Assembly (NCBI GenBank): GCA_903916595.1
Contig: CAIWXI010000080.1
Location: 1-62,295, forward strand
Length of the DNA: 62,295 bases
From: an uncultured Bacteroidales bacterium
Lineage (GTDB): Bacteria; Bacteroidota; Bacteroidia; Bacteroidales; FEN-979
Direction of reading: 5' to 3'
A program made the position numbers and the translations under genes. The stretch's first letter is position 1. Each line of letters opens with the position of its first letter. This document shows positions 43,644 through 52,537 of the stretch, in pieces. The notes beneath the pieces are model-generated. The model saw only the letters and a program-made list of their open reading frames with translations. It had not been told where the DNA came from and searched no databases.

Positions 43644-45191
43644 TCAGAAAGGAGGAACCCCGTGTTTTTTCTTAGGGGCTATCTCATTTTTATTCTGTGC
43701 CAGGGTGAGTGAATGGATGAGAAAGCTCCTTGTTTCCGAAGGTTCTATAACGGCATCCACATAGCCGTAGGCAGCGGCCACGTAAGGGTTGGCAAATTTC
43801 TGACGGTATTCCTCGATGAGCCTTTTGCGTGTTTCCTCGGGATTATCCGAAGCTTTGATCTCGGCCCGGAAGATAATATTGGCGGCTCCTTCAGGCCCCA
43901 TCACTGCTATTTCGGCCGTGGGCCAGGCAAGCACGAAATCGGCGCGAAGGTGGTGCGAACACATGGCAATATACCCCCCGCCATAGGCTTTGCGCAAGAT
44001 CACGGTGAGTTTGGGAACCGTTGCTTCACTATAAGCGTAAAGCATCTTGGCTCCATGACGGATAACCCCTGCATGTTCCTGGTCAATGCCCGGAAGGTAA
44101 CCCGGGAGATCAACCAGGGTGACCAGAGGGATGTTGAAGGCGTCGCAATAGCGTATGAACCTGGCGGCTTTATCGCTTGAATCCACATCAAGAACGCCGG
44201 CAAGTACCATGGGCTGGTTAGCTACAAAACCAATAGTTTGTCCGTCGAGCCTTGCAAAACCAACAACAATGTTGGCCGCCCAGTTCTGATGGATCTCGAA
44301 AAAATCGGAATCATCGACCAACGCCTTGATTATATCCCTAACATCATAAGGTGTCATGGGATTGGTCGGAAAAATACTGTCGATCTTATAATGTCTTGTT
44401 TTAGGCGCTTTTTTTGGAAAGAGTTCAGCTTTCTTGTCATTGTTCCAGGGAATGAAACTTACAAGCTTTTTTACCTGATCAAAACATTCCTGCTCGCTTT
44501 CCGCAAAAAAATGAGCATTACCTGTAATCTCAGCGTGAACTTTAGCGCCGCCCAGGTCTTCCATTGAAATCTCTTCACCAAGGACAGTTTTAATGACTTC
44601 CGGACCGGTGATGAACATTTTCGATATCTTGTCGACCACAAAAACAAAGTCGGTAAGGGCCGGAGAATATACCGCACCTCCTGCACATGGGCCCAGAATT
44701 ACACTGATCTGCGGAATAACCCCTGAAGCAAGCGTATTCCTGTAAAAAATTTCGCCGTAACCTGCCAGCGAATTTACACCTTCCTGTATACGAGCACCGC
44801 CCGAATCGTTGATCCCGATCAGGGGCACTTTCATCTTCATGGCGTGATCCATGATCTTGGTGATCTTCTTGGCATGCATATAACCCAGTGAACCACCGGC
44901 AACGGTGAAATCCTGGGCGAAAATGCAAACAGGCCATCCACTGATCGATCCGGTACCTGTAATCACCCCGTCGCCGGGCAGGTATTTTTTGTCCATGTCA
45001 AAATCCTGTCCGGCATGCTTTACAAACAAATCATATTCATGAAATGTGTTGGGATCCAGCAATGCCAGGATTCGTTCACGGGCAGTCATCTTTCCGGATG
45101 CTTTCTGCTTTTCGTTGGCTTGTTCACCGCCGCCCTGAAAAGCTTCATTCATCCTTCTTTTAAGCTCGTTGGTCTTGGCTCTTAAACTCAT
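43644..45191 (-). CDS. Acyl-CoA carboxyltransferase (methylmalonyl-CoA decarboxylase alpha / propionyl-CoA carboxylase beta)
   Basis: A 515-residue carboxyltransferase with the two crotonase-like halves of the family: GINDSGGARIQEGVNSLAGY with ILGPCAGGAVYSPAL in the first, and LVDLPGYLPGIDQEH with ILRKAYGGGYIAM and MGPEGAANIIFR in the second. It moves a carboxyl group between methylmalonyl-CoA (or propionyl-CoA) and biotin on the carrier encoded downstream. In anaerobic Bacteroidota this type serves propionate formation. The C-terminal KKKHGVPPF is typical. Confidence 0.9.
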   Translation of the reverse strand: MSLRAKTNELKRRMNEAFQGGGEQANEKQKASGKMTARERILALLDPNTFHEYDLFVKHAGQDFDMDKKYLPGDGVITGTGSISGWPVCIFAQDFTVAGGSLGYMHAKKITKIMDHAMKMKVPLIGINDSGGARIQEGVNSLAGYGEIFYRNTLASGVIPQISVILGPCAGGAVYSPALTDFVFVVDKISKMFITGPEVIKTVLGEEISMEDLGGAKVHAEITGNAHFFAESEQECFDQVKKLVSFIPWNNDKKAELFPKKAPKTRHYKIDSIFPTNPMTPYDVRDIIKALVDDSDFFEIHQNWAANIVVGFARLDGQTIGFVANQPMVLAGVLDVDSSDKAARFIRYCDAFNIPLVTLVDLPGYLPGIDQEHAGVIRHGAKMLYAYSEATVPKLTVILRKAYGGGYIAMCSHHLRADFVLAWPTAEIAVMGPEGAANIIFRAEIKASDNPEETRKRLIEEYRQKFANPYVAAAYGYVDAVIEPSETRSFLIHSLTLAQNKNEIAPKKKHGVPPF

Positions 45192-45216
45192 GATTTTGGT
45201 TTTTGGGCAGTGTGGG

Positions 45217-45224
45217 CAAAAGTA
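45217..45224 (-). promoter_or_regulatory. Promoter -7 box for the carboxyltransferase operon
   Basis: TACTTTTG on the minus strand lies 25 bases before the carboxyltransferase start. The rest of the 255-base gap to mutS2 shows no gene. It contains an imperfect ACACACAAC/TTGTG-type inverted repeat of unknown role. Confidence 0.5.
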
Positions 45225-45446
45225 CGACTATGCCAATGAATTATAAATGATGTAGAAGTGTCAATTTGTCAATTCTGTTTCAACTTGCTGTAGCTGTTAT
45301 AAATGATCACAAGGGGGATGTGTTTTAAAGAACACACAACCAGCAGCTTAAATCTGTTTGTTAGGTGTTTGTGGAGGCGTTTTTTGTTGTGAAAATAAAA
45401 ACGTTAAAAATTGTTAAATATGAAAGAGGAGGAAAGAAGTCTGTGA

Positions 45447-47801
45447 TTATTTGAATATTACCACCGTAATCCCACTCCCGCCTCTTTCGGGAACCTCGTC
45501 CTTAGCGCTTTTTATTTCCCTAACCGACCGCAGATAATCGCGGGTTACCTGTCTCAGTACGCCGTTTCCCTTACCATGCAGCACCCGCACTTCGGGTATA
45601 GCGAGCATAATGGCATCATCAATGTATTTCTGTAAAAGAGAAATGGTCTCTTCAGCCCGTTTGCCCCTGAGATCAAGGGTAGACTGGAAGTCCATCAGCT
45701 TCAGGTGAAGGTCGTCCATGTACGACTGGTACTGCCTGTTCTTTGGGCTTAACGGTTCGTCGGGTTCAGGTCTGTATGTTAAGGCGGATAGCGTTTTAAA
45801 TTTTGCAGCCGGTTTAACGGTATTCACGCGTGAAGGCTCAGAGGATGCAGTCGCCGGTGGCCGGGATTGTTCTTCAAGTTTCTCTTTTAGTTCTTTCAGC
45901 GGGACCCTGGCTGTTTTGGTTTTCTCTTTTTCTGCCTGGGCTTCTTTGATGTCGCGGATGGTGCGCTCAACGGTTTTATTGGCCTCGGAAATCATCCTGA
46001 TAGCTTCAGTACGGGCATTCTCAAGGACCTCTTTTTTCGACTTCTCCAGATCGCCTGTAAGCTTTTCATATTTCCTGATCAGTTCTCCAAGAAAATCATC
46101 GGCAACAGTAAGTTCCGTTGTTTTTTTACTCATCTCCTCCTTCTCGGTTTCCAGGTCCTGGATCTGTTTCTCGAAATTGAGCTGACTGTGGCCCGTGATA
46201 TTCCTCGCTTTGTCGAGAACCCCTGCAGGAAAGCCAATCTGTGAAGCAATCTCGAAGGCAAAGGAGTTACCCGGTTTGCCTTTCTTTAAGGAGTATAGCG
46301 GTTTAAGCTTTTTTGAATCGTAAAGCATGGCTCCGTTCACAATCCCTTTGATTTTTCCTGCCAGCAGTTTAAGATTGGAATAATGTGTGGTGATGATGCC
46401 GTAGGTACCGCTGCCAGCCATTTCTTCGAGGCAGGCTTCGGCCATGGCCCCGCCCTGTGAAGGGTCGGTGCCGGAGCCGTACTCATCTATAAGGAGAAGG
46501 GAATTCTCATCCACATGCTCAAGAAAAAATTTAAGGTTCAGAAGCTTGGATGTATATGTGCTCAGGTCGTTATCGATCGACTGCTCATCACCTATATCAA
46601 TAAAGATCTTTTCAAAGATCATAAATTCAGAATCTTCCCTTACCGGAGGCAGAAGTCCGCACTGAAACATATACTGTATGAGCCCCACCGTTTTCAGACA
46701 GACCGATTTTCCTCCCGCGTTGGGCCCGGAAATGATGAGGATACGTTCTTCCTTTTCCAACTCAAGGTTAAGAGGCACTACCGTTTTACCGAGTTGTTTA
46801 AAATGAAGATAAAGGTTAGGATGGATGGCCTGATGCCAGCTGAACCCGGAATTGTTAGTGGCTTTGGAGGAAGCCTGCAGCCGCATTCTTATCTTTGGAA
46901 ACGTTCCGGCTGTTGCCCTGGCAAACAATGCTTTGGCCCGGATGAAATCAATGAAGCCCATGAATCTGTATAAACTCACGAGGTTGATGGTTTCAGGCCG
47001 TAAAGTATCGGCAAAGCTGATCAGAATTTTGATGATTTCCCGTTTTTCGGCATATTCTATTTCGCGGATCTCGTTGTTCGTTTCAAATATAGCGGCCGGT
47101 TCAATATACACTGTTTGGCCGGTAGCCGACTCGTCATGAACATACCCGCTGATCTTGCGTTTATGAGCGCTCAGCATGGGGATCACCAGACGGCCGTTAC
47201 GGATCGTGATTTCGGCATCTTCCGGTGTCCAGCCCGACTGCCGGGCTACTTTCAGATCGTGATGTATCTTATGTTCAACGCTGGCCAGTTTATAAGTCTT
47301 CTCTTTTCTTAGTTTTGAGAGTTCAGGAGAGGCGTTGTCGCGGATCTGGGAGCGATCATCAAGCAGGCGGTCGATGCGGTGACAGAGGTCAGCCGGGAGG
47401 TTCAGCGCAGAGCTGTTGGCTATGGTGAAGCGTATCTGCCCGAAAAGTCCGGGGTATGTTTCCTGCCTGTCGGTGAAAAACCTGATCAGGTCAGCAACGG
47501 TCTGAAGCGAAAGCCTGAGTTCCGATAGCGTTTCCTCTTCAAAATATGAGCCTGGTGTGACTATCCTGTGTAATTCGGGAATCAGATCATAGTAGTCCTG
47601 AGAAGGGAACCCTTCTTCAAAATTCAACACATTAAGCATCTCAGCAGTGAGCTGAAGGTTTAAATAAATAGCATCGCGGTCAGCAGAGAAAGAAATTTTT
47701 GAAACCAGCTGTGTTCCTATAGAAGACAGGCAGTTAGACCTGAGAAGTTCCCTGATTTGGTCAAAACCCAGTTTATTTTCAAAAGAAGTTGGATATAACA
47801 T
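45447..47801 (-). CDS. mutS2: MutS2 nuclease/ribosome-rescue ATPase
   Basis: A 784-residue MutS2. The core lacks the MutS mismatch-recognition domain. The ATPase has Walker A ISGPNAGGKS with K365 and LLIDEYGSGTDPSQGG as Walker B. A long coiled coil (about 515-640) is followed by the C-terminal Smr domain with LDLRGKRAEE and VLHGKGNGVLR. MutS2 suppresses recombination and acts on collided ribosomes in other bacteria. The start at 47801 overlaps the probable -33 element of the divergent nifJ promoter. Confidence 0.95.
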   Translation of the reverse strand: MLYPTSFENKLGFDQIRELLRSNCLSSIGTQLVSKISFSADRDAIYLNLQLTAEMLNVLNFEEGFPSQDYYDLIPELHRIVTPGSYFEEETLSELRLSLQTVADLIRFFTDRQETYPGLFGQIRFTIANSSALNLPADLCHRIDRLLDDRSQIRDNASPELSKLRKEKTYKLASVEHKIHHDLKVARQSGWTPEDAEITIRNGRLVIPMLSAHKRKISGYVHDESATGQTVYIEPAAIFETNNEIREIEYAEKREIIKILISFADTLRPETINLVSLYRFMGFIDFIRAKALFARATAGTFPKIRMRLQASSKATNNSGFSWHQAIHPNLYLHFKQLGKTVVPLNLELEKEERILIISGPNAGGKSVCLKTVGLIQYMFQCGLLPPVREDSEFMIFEKIFIDIGDEQSIDNDLSTYTSKLLNLKFFLEHVDENSLLLIDEYGSGTDPSQGGAMAEACLEEMAGSGTYGIITTHYSNLKLLAGKIKGIVNGAMLYDSKKLKPLYSLKKGKPGNSFAFEIASQIGFPAGVLDKARNITGHSQLNFEKQIQDLETEKEEMSKKTTELTVADDFLGELIRKYEKLTGDLEKSKKEVLENARTEAIRMISEANKTVERTIRDIKEAQAEKEKTKTARVPLKELKEKLEEQSRPPATASSEPSRVNTVKPAAKFKTLSALTYRPEPDEPLSPKNRQYQSYMDDLHLKLMDFQSTLDLRGKRAEETISLLQKYIDDAIMLAIPEVRVLHGKGNGVLRQVTRDYLRSVREIKSAKDEVPERGGSGITVVIFK

Positions 47802-47822
47802 TTTGCAAAATTAAAAAAAATG

Positions 47823-47830
47823 TACCTTTG
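47823..47830 (+). promoter_or_regulatory. nifJ promoter
   Basis: TTTTG at 47801-47805 and TACCTTTG at 47823-47830 (17-base spacing) form a Bacteroidota-type promoter 57 bases before the nifJ start. The -33 part coincides with the mutS2 start codon. Confidence 0.6.
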
Positions 47831-47886
47831 CAGTCTGTTAATCGTTTCACAGATGATATAGCTAAATATTTAAAAATCAACATAAT

Positions 47887-50800
47887 ATGACTAAAATTAA
47901 AAAATTTTTAACTTGTGACGGTAATCAGGCTGCATCGCATATGGCCTATATGTTCAGTGAAGTAGCTGCTATTTATCCCATTACGCCATCTTCAAATATG
48001 GCTGAGAATGTAGATGAATGGGCCGCAGTCGGACGTAAAAATATTTTTGGTGATGAGGTGAAGGTTGCCGAGCTGCAGAGTGAGGCAGGCGCTGCCGGTG
48101 CTGTTCACGGAGCTCTTCAATCGGGCGTTCTCACTACTACCTTTACCGCTTCCCAGGGTTTGCTGCTGATGATCCCGAACATGTACAAAATTGCGGGTGA
48201 ATTACTTCCCTGTGTATTTCATGTTTCGGCCAGGACAGTAGCTGCACATGCTCTTTCGATTTTTGGCGACCACAGTGATGTTTATGCCACCAGGCAGACC
48301 GGTTTTGCGATGATGGCTTCAGGTTCCGTGCAGGAAATTATGGACCTTGCCGGTGTAGCCCATCTGGGCGCTATTAAGCTGCGTTTACCTTTTCTTCATT
48401 TTTTCGACGGGTTCCGTTCTTCGCATGAGATTCAGAAAATCGAGGCATTGGAGAATGAGGACATGGCAAAGCTCATCGATACCAAGGCTTTGCAGGAGTT
48501 TCGCGACCGGGCGCTGAACCCCGAGCATCCGGTAACTAGAGGCACTGCACAGAATCCCGACATATTCTTCCAGGCCAAGGAAGCCGTGAACCGTTTTTAT
48601 TTTCCGGTGGCCGATGTGGTGAATGATTACATGAAAGAGATTACGGCTATTACGGGCAGGGAATATCATCCGTTCGTGTATTATGGAGATCCCCAGGCCG
48701 AAAACATCATTATCGCCATGGGTTCGGTAACCGAGACCATACGTGAAACCATAGACTACCTTTGCGCCAAAGGTGAAAAGGTTGGTCTTGTGGTTGTTCA
48801 CCTCTACCGGCCGTTCAGCGAAAAATATTTCTTCGATGTACTACCCCAGTCAGTAAAGCGCATCGCCGTACTTGACCGTACCAAAGAGCCAGGTGCAAAC
48901 GGTGATCCTCTATACCTCGATGTGAGGGATATGTTTTATGACCGTGCCGAAAGACCCATGATCATTGCCGGTCGCTATGGCCTCAGCTCAAAGGATACAA
49001 CACCATCGCAGATCGTTGCAGTGTATGAAAACCTGAAGATGAAAGAACCCAAGAATCACTTCACCCTTGGAATCATCGACGATGTAACGTTTACTTCGCT
49101 TCCGCTTCTGCCCGAAATCGACATACAGCCTGCAGGCACTTTTTCGGCAAAATTCTGGGGCTTAGGTTCCGATGGTACGGTTGGCGCTAATAAAAACAGT
49201 ATCAAGATTATAGCCGACAATACCGATAAATATGCCCAGGCTTATTTTGCCTATGATTCCAAGAAATCAGGAGGTGTAACCGTTTCCCACCTGCGTTTCG
49301 GCGACAGCCCCATTCGTTCGACCTACCTTGTAAATATGGCCGATTTTACTGCATGCCATGTTCCTTCATATCTTGAAAAATATGATTTGCTGAAAGGGCT
49401 GAAAGACGGAGGAACATTCCTTTTAAATTCAATATGGGATGCCGAAGAAACGAAGAAACGCCTTCCGGATTCAATGAAAAAATATATGGCCGATCATAAG
49501 ATCAGATTTTATATGATCGATGCCACAAAACTTGCCGAGGAAATCGGCCTTGGCAACCGCACCAATTCGATCATGCAGTCGGCATTCTTCAAGTTAGCCA
49601 GCGTGATACCTTATGAAGCTGCCGTCAAGGATATGAAGAAGGCTATTCAGAAAACCTATGGCCGCAAGGGCGATGAGATCGTGAACATGAACTGCGCTGC
49701 CATCGACAAGGGGGGTGAGGTGATAAAGGTAAATATCCCGGCCGAATGGTCAGAGATTGTTTTAAAATCAGCCAATGAGGATTCCGGCCTTTCGAAATTT
49801 GTTACCGACGTCTTTGATCCGGTTAGCGCAATGCGGGGCGACGATATTCCCGTAAGCGCTTTCGTTGGAAGGGAAGACGGCACGTTCCCATCGGGCATGA
49901 CGGTACTGGAAAAACGCGGCATTGCCGTGAATGTGCCCAAATGGATTCCCGAAAACTGCATCCAGTGCAACCAGTGTGCCTATGTTTGTCCTCACGCTGC
50001 AATCCGTCCGTTCCTTCTCAACGAAGAAGAAAAGAAGAATGCACCCGGGGGTATGCCAACAGTTAAAGGGATTGGTAAAGAGCTGGCTGCTTACGAATTC
50101 AAGATCCAGGTGAGCGTGCTTGACTGTACAGGTTGCGGAAATTGTTCCGATATTTGTCCTTCAAAGATCAAAGCGCTTGAAATGAACAATCTCGGAAGTC
50201 AGATTGCTGAAACAAATAACTGGGATTACCTGATCGGAAATGTTAGTTATAAAACCAATGTGATCGACCGGTTCAAGACGTTCAAGAACAGTCAGTTTGC
50301 CCAGCCATTGTTCGAGTTCTCGGGAGCTTGTGCAGGCTGCGGAGAAACACCCTATATCAAACTGCTCACCCAGCTTTATGGCGAGAGGATGATGATAGCC
50401 AATGCCACGGGATGCTCCTCCATATACGGAGGTACTGCCCCCTTCACTCCATACCGTGCCAATACAGAGGGTCAGGGTCCGGCATGGGCTAACTCATTGT
50501 TTGAGGATAATGCCGAATACGGTTATGGCATGGCCTTAGGTGTTGGGAAGCTTCGCGACAGGATCTCAAGGAAAATGAAGGAAGCGATCAAAGAAAATAT
50601 GATGGGTGTGGATACGCTTGCTGCTTTTCAGGAATGGATCGAAGGCAAGGACGATGCGGTAAACTCAAAAGCCGCAACGGTAAAACTTCTGCCTTTGCTC
50701 GAGAAGGAAACCAGTCAGCTGGCCAGGGATATCACCAATATCAGGCAGTATCTTATCAAAAAATCGATCTGGATCATTGGTGGCGACGGCTGGGCTTATG

Positions 50801-51435
50801 ATATTGGTTACGGCGGATTAGATCACGTTCTTGCTTCAGGTGAGGACATCAATATACTTGTGCTCGACACCGAAGTTTATTCGAATACCGGCGGACAGGC
50901 GTCAAAATCAACACCTGCCGGTGCGGTTGCCAAGTTTGCTGCTTCGGGCAAGAAAGTGCGCAAGAAAGACCTTGGAGCAATGGCCATGACCTATGGTTAT
51001 GTGTATACTGCACAGGTTGCCATGGGCGCCAACAACGGCCAGCTGTTCAGGGCTGTGAAGGAAGCCGAGTCATACAACGGACCTTCGCTTGTCATCGCAT
51101 ATTCAACCTGTATCAACCACGGTCTCAAGCTGGGGATGGGCAAAGCCCAGGAAGAAATGGAGAAGGCTGTCGCAGCAGGTTACTGGAACCTTTACAGGTA
51201 TAACCCCACGCATGCTATGGAAGGAAAGAACCCGTTTACTCTCGACTCCAAAGAGCCTGACTGGACAAAATTCCAGGAGTTTCTCGCAAGCGAAGTCAGA
51301 TATACTTCTCTAAAGGCAATGTTCCCCGATGAAGCACTTGAACTTTTCAAAGCAGCCGAGGACAACGTTCGCTGGAGGTATGACAATTACAAACGTCTTG
51401 CAGAAATGAAATTTGAAAAAAGTACGGTAAAATAG
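47887..51435 (+). CDS. nifJ: Pyruvate:ferredoxin (flavodoxin) oxidoreductase
   Basis: This 1182-residue single-chain enzyme oxidises pyruvate to acetyl-CoA and CO2 and reduces ferredoxin in anaerobes. The N-terminal domain shows YPITPSSNMAENVDEW, and the gamma-type domain contains VGANKNSIKIIAD. Two [4Fe-4S] clusters are bound by CIQCNQCAYVCP (first cysteine C691) and CTGCGNCSDICP. The proximal cluster and thiamine diphosphate domain have CAGCGETPY, ATGCSSIYG and GDGWAYDIGYGG. The length is normal. The next gene follows after 22 bases. Confidence 0.97.
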   Translation: MTKIKKFLTCDGNQAASHMAYMFSEVAAIYPITPSSNMAENVDEWAAVGRKNIFGDEVKVAELQSEAGAAGAVHGALQSGVLTTTFTASQGLLLMIPNMYKIAGELLPCVFHVSARTVAAHALSIFGDHSDVYATRQTGFAMMASGSVQEIMDLAGVAHLGAIKLRLPFLHFFDGFRSSHEIQKIEALENEDMAKLIDTKALQEFRDRALNPEHPVTRGTAQNPDIFFQAKEAVNRFYFPVADVVNDYMKEITAITGREYHPFVYYGDPQAENIIIAMGSVTETIRETIDYLCAKGEKVGLVVVHLYRPFSEKYFFDVLPQSVKRIAVLDRTKEPGANGDPLYLDVRDMFYDRAERPMIIAGRYGLSSKDTTPSQIVAVYENLKMKEPKNHFTLGIIDDVTFTSLPLLPEIDIQPAGTFSAKFWGLGSDGTVGANKNSIKIIADNTDKYAQAYFAYDSKKSGGVTVSHLRFGDSPIRSTYLVNMADFTACHVPSYLEKYDLLKGLKDGGTFLLNSIWDAEETKKRLPDSMKKYMADHKIRFYMIDATKLAEEIGLGNRTNSIMQSAFFKLASVIPYEAAVKDMKKAIQKTYGRKGDEIVNMNCAAIDKGGEVIKVNIPAEWSEIVLKSANEDSGLSKFVTDVFDPVSAMRGDDIPVSAFVGREDGTFPSGMTVLEKRGIAVNVPKWIPENCIQCNQCAYVCPHAAIRPFLLNEEEKKNAPGGMPTVKGIGKELAAYEFKIQVSVLDCTGCGNCSDICPSKIKALEMNNLGSQIAETNNWDYLIGNVSYKTNVIDRFKTFKNSQFAQPLFEFSGACAGCGETPYIKLLTQLYGERMMIANATGCSSIYGGTAPFTPYRANTEGQGPAWANSLFEDNAEYGYGMALGVGKLRDRISRKMKEAIKENMMGVDTLAAFQEWIEGKDDAVNSKAATVKLLPLLEKETSQLARDITNIRQYLIKKSIWIIGGDGWAYDIGYGGLDHVLASGEDINILVLDTEVYSNTGGQASKSTPAGAVAKFAASGKKVRKKDLGAMAMTYGYVYTAQVAMGANNGQLFRAVKEAESYNGPSLVIAYSTCINHGLKLGMGKAQEEMEKAVAAGYWNLYRYNPTHAMEGKNPFTLDSKEPDWTKFQEFLASEVRYTSLKAMFPDEALELFKAAEDNVRWRYDNYKRLAEMKFEKSTVK

Positions 51436-51457
51436 CCTTAATATAAAAAAGAAAAAT

Positions 51458-52471
51458 ATGCCTACCCTCACCACGAACTACATGGGGTTAAACCTGAGAA
51501 ACCCCGTAATTGTCGGAGCAAGCAATCTGGTTAAGGACCTTGATACGATTAAACGTATTGAAGAAGCCGGTGCTGCCGCGATAGTTTACAAAACCCTGTT
51601 TGAAGAACAGATCGAACTGGAACGCTTGCAGCTTTCTGAGGAACTGAACCAGTACAATGAACGGCATGCCGAAATGATCAGTCTGTTCCCCGACATCAGT
51701 CATGCCGGGCCCCGCGAACACCTTTCGCATTTGCGCAAGGTAGTCGATAACGTGAATATACCTGTTATCGCGAGCATCAACTGTCTGTTTGAAGATACCT
51801 GGGTTGAATATGCCAAGCTTCTGGAACAAACAGGTGTAAACGCCCTGGAAATGAATCTTTACACTCTGCCTTACGATTTCAAGAAAGAAGGCAAGTCAAT
51901 CATCAATGAGCAGCTTGCAATGATCTCGGAAGTAAAGAAGAATGTGAAAATACCCGTAAGCGTTAAGCTAAGCCCCTTTTATACCAATGTGCTCGGGGTG
52001 ATTCAGCAGATGTACCATGCAGGTGTTGATGGTTTTGTTCTTTTTAACCGCCTTTTCCAGCCCGACATCGATATCGAGAAAGTGGAACACCATTTCCCGT
52101 ACAATCTGAGTAATGAGGAGGATAACCGCCTGGCGCTGAGGTATGTTGGGATTCTGTATCATGAGATCCGGGGCTCATTATGTGCCAATACCGGAATTTT
52201 GAGTGGTAAGGATGTAGTAAAGATGCTTCTTGCCGGCGCCGATTGCGTTCAGGTTGTAAGCGCCGTATACAAACATGGTCCTGCCCAGATTACAAGCATG
52301 ATCAAAGACCTCGAAGACTGGATGGGTCGTAAGAAATTCGAGACCATCGATAGTTTCCGGGGGAAACTTTCGCGCAAGGAGTTAAAAGATCCTTTCGTTT
52401 ACAAAAGAGCCCAATACATCGATATTCTGATGAAGAGTGAAGATATCTTTAAGAGATATCCGATGAGATAG
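51458..52471 (+). CDS. Dihydroorotate dehydrogenase-like flavoprotein
   Basis: A 337-residue TIM-barrel flavoprotein of the dihydroorotate dehydrogenase superfamily. It has GLNLRNPVIVGASNL at the N-terminus, PVSVKLSPFYTN and the phosphate-binding region LLAGADCVQVVSAVYK. It differs from PyrD in length and active-site region (GVNALEMNLYTLP). It is a common companion of nifJ in Bacteroidota, so it may use ferredoxin-linked electrons on an unknown substrate. A strong terminator follows. Confidence 0.82.
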   Translation: MPTLTTNYMGLNLRNPVIVGASNLVKDLDTIKRIEEAGAAAIVYKTLFEEQIELERLQLSEELNQYNERHAEMISLFPDISHAGPREHLSHLRKVVDNVNIPVIASINCLFEDTWVEYAKLLEQTGVNALEMNLYTLPYDFKKEGKSIINEQLAMISEVKKNVKIPVSVKLSPFYTNVLGVIQQMYHAGVDGFVLFNRLFQPDIDIEKVEHHFPYNLSNEEDNRLALRYVGILYHEIRGSLCANTGILSGKDVVKMLLAGADCVQVVSAVYKHGPAQITSMIKDLEDWMGRKKFETIDSFRGKLSRKELKDPFVYKRAQYIDILMKSEDIFKRYPMR

Positions 52472-52486
52472 ATTACTGGATTAAAT

Positions 52487-52524
52487 AAAAAAGAGGGCAT
52501 CCTGAGAAGGATGCCCTCTTTTTT
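52487..52524. terminator. Bidirectional Rho-independent terminator
   Basis: AAAAAGAGGGCATCC, loop TGAGAA, GGATGCCCTCTTTTTT: a perfect 16-pair stem between the convergent dehydrogenase-like gene and sppA. Confidence 0.92.
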
Positions 52525-52537
52525 ATTGGTAACTGGA

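Noticed and set aside
51458-52471. pyrD, dihydroorotate dehydrogenase of pyrimidine synthesis
   Set aside because: The family is right, but the active-site region and nifJ neighbourhood fit the dihydroorotate-dehydrogenase-like group rather than true PyrD.
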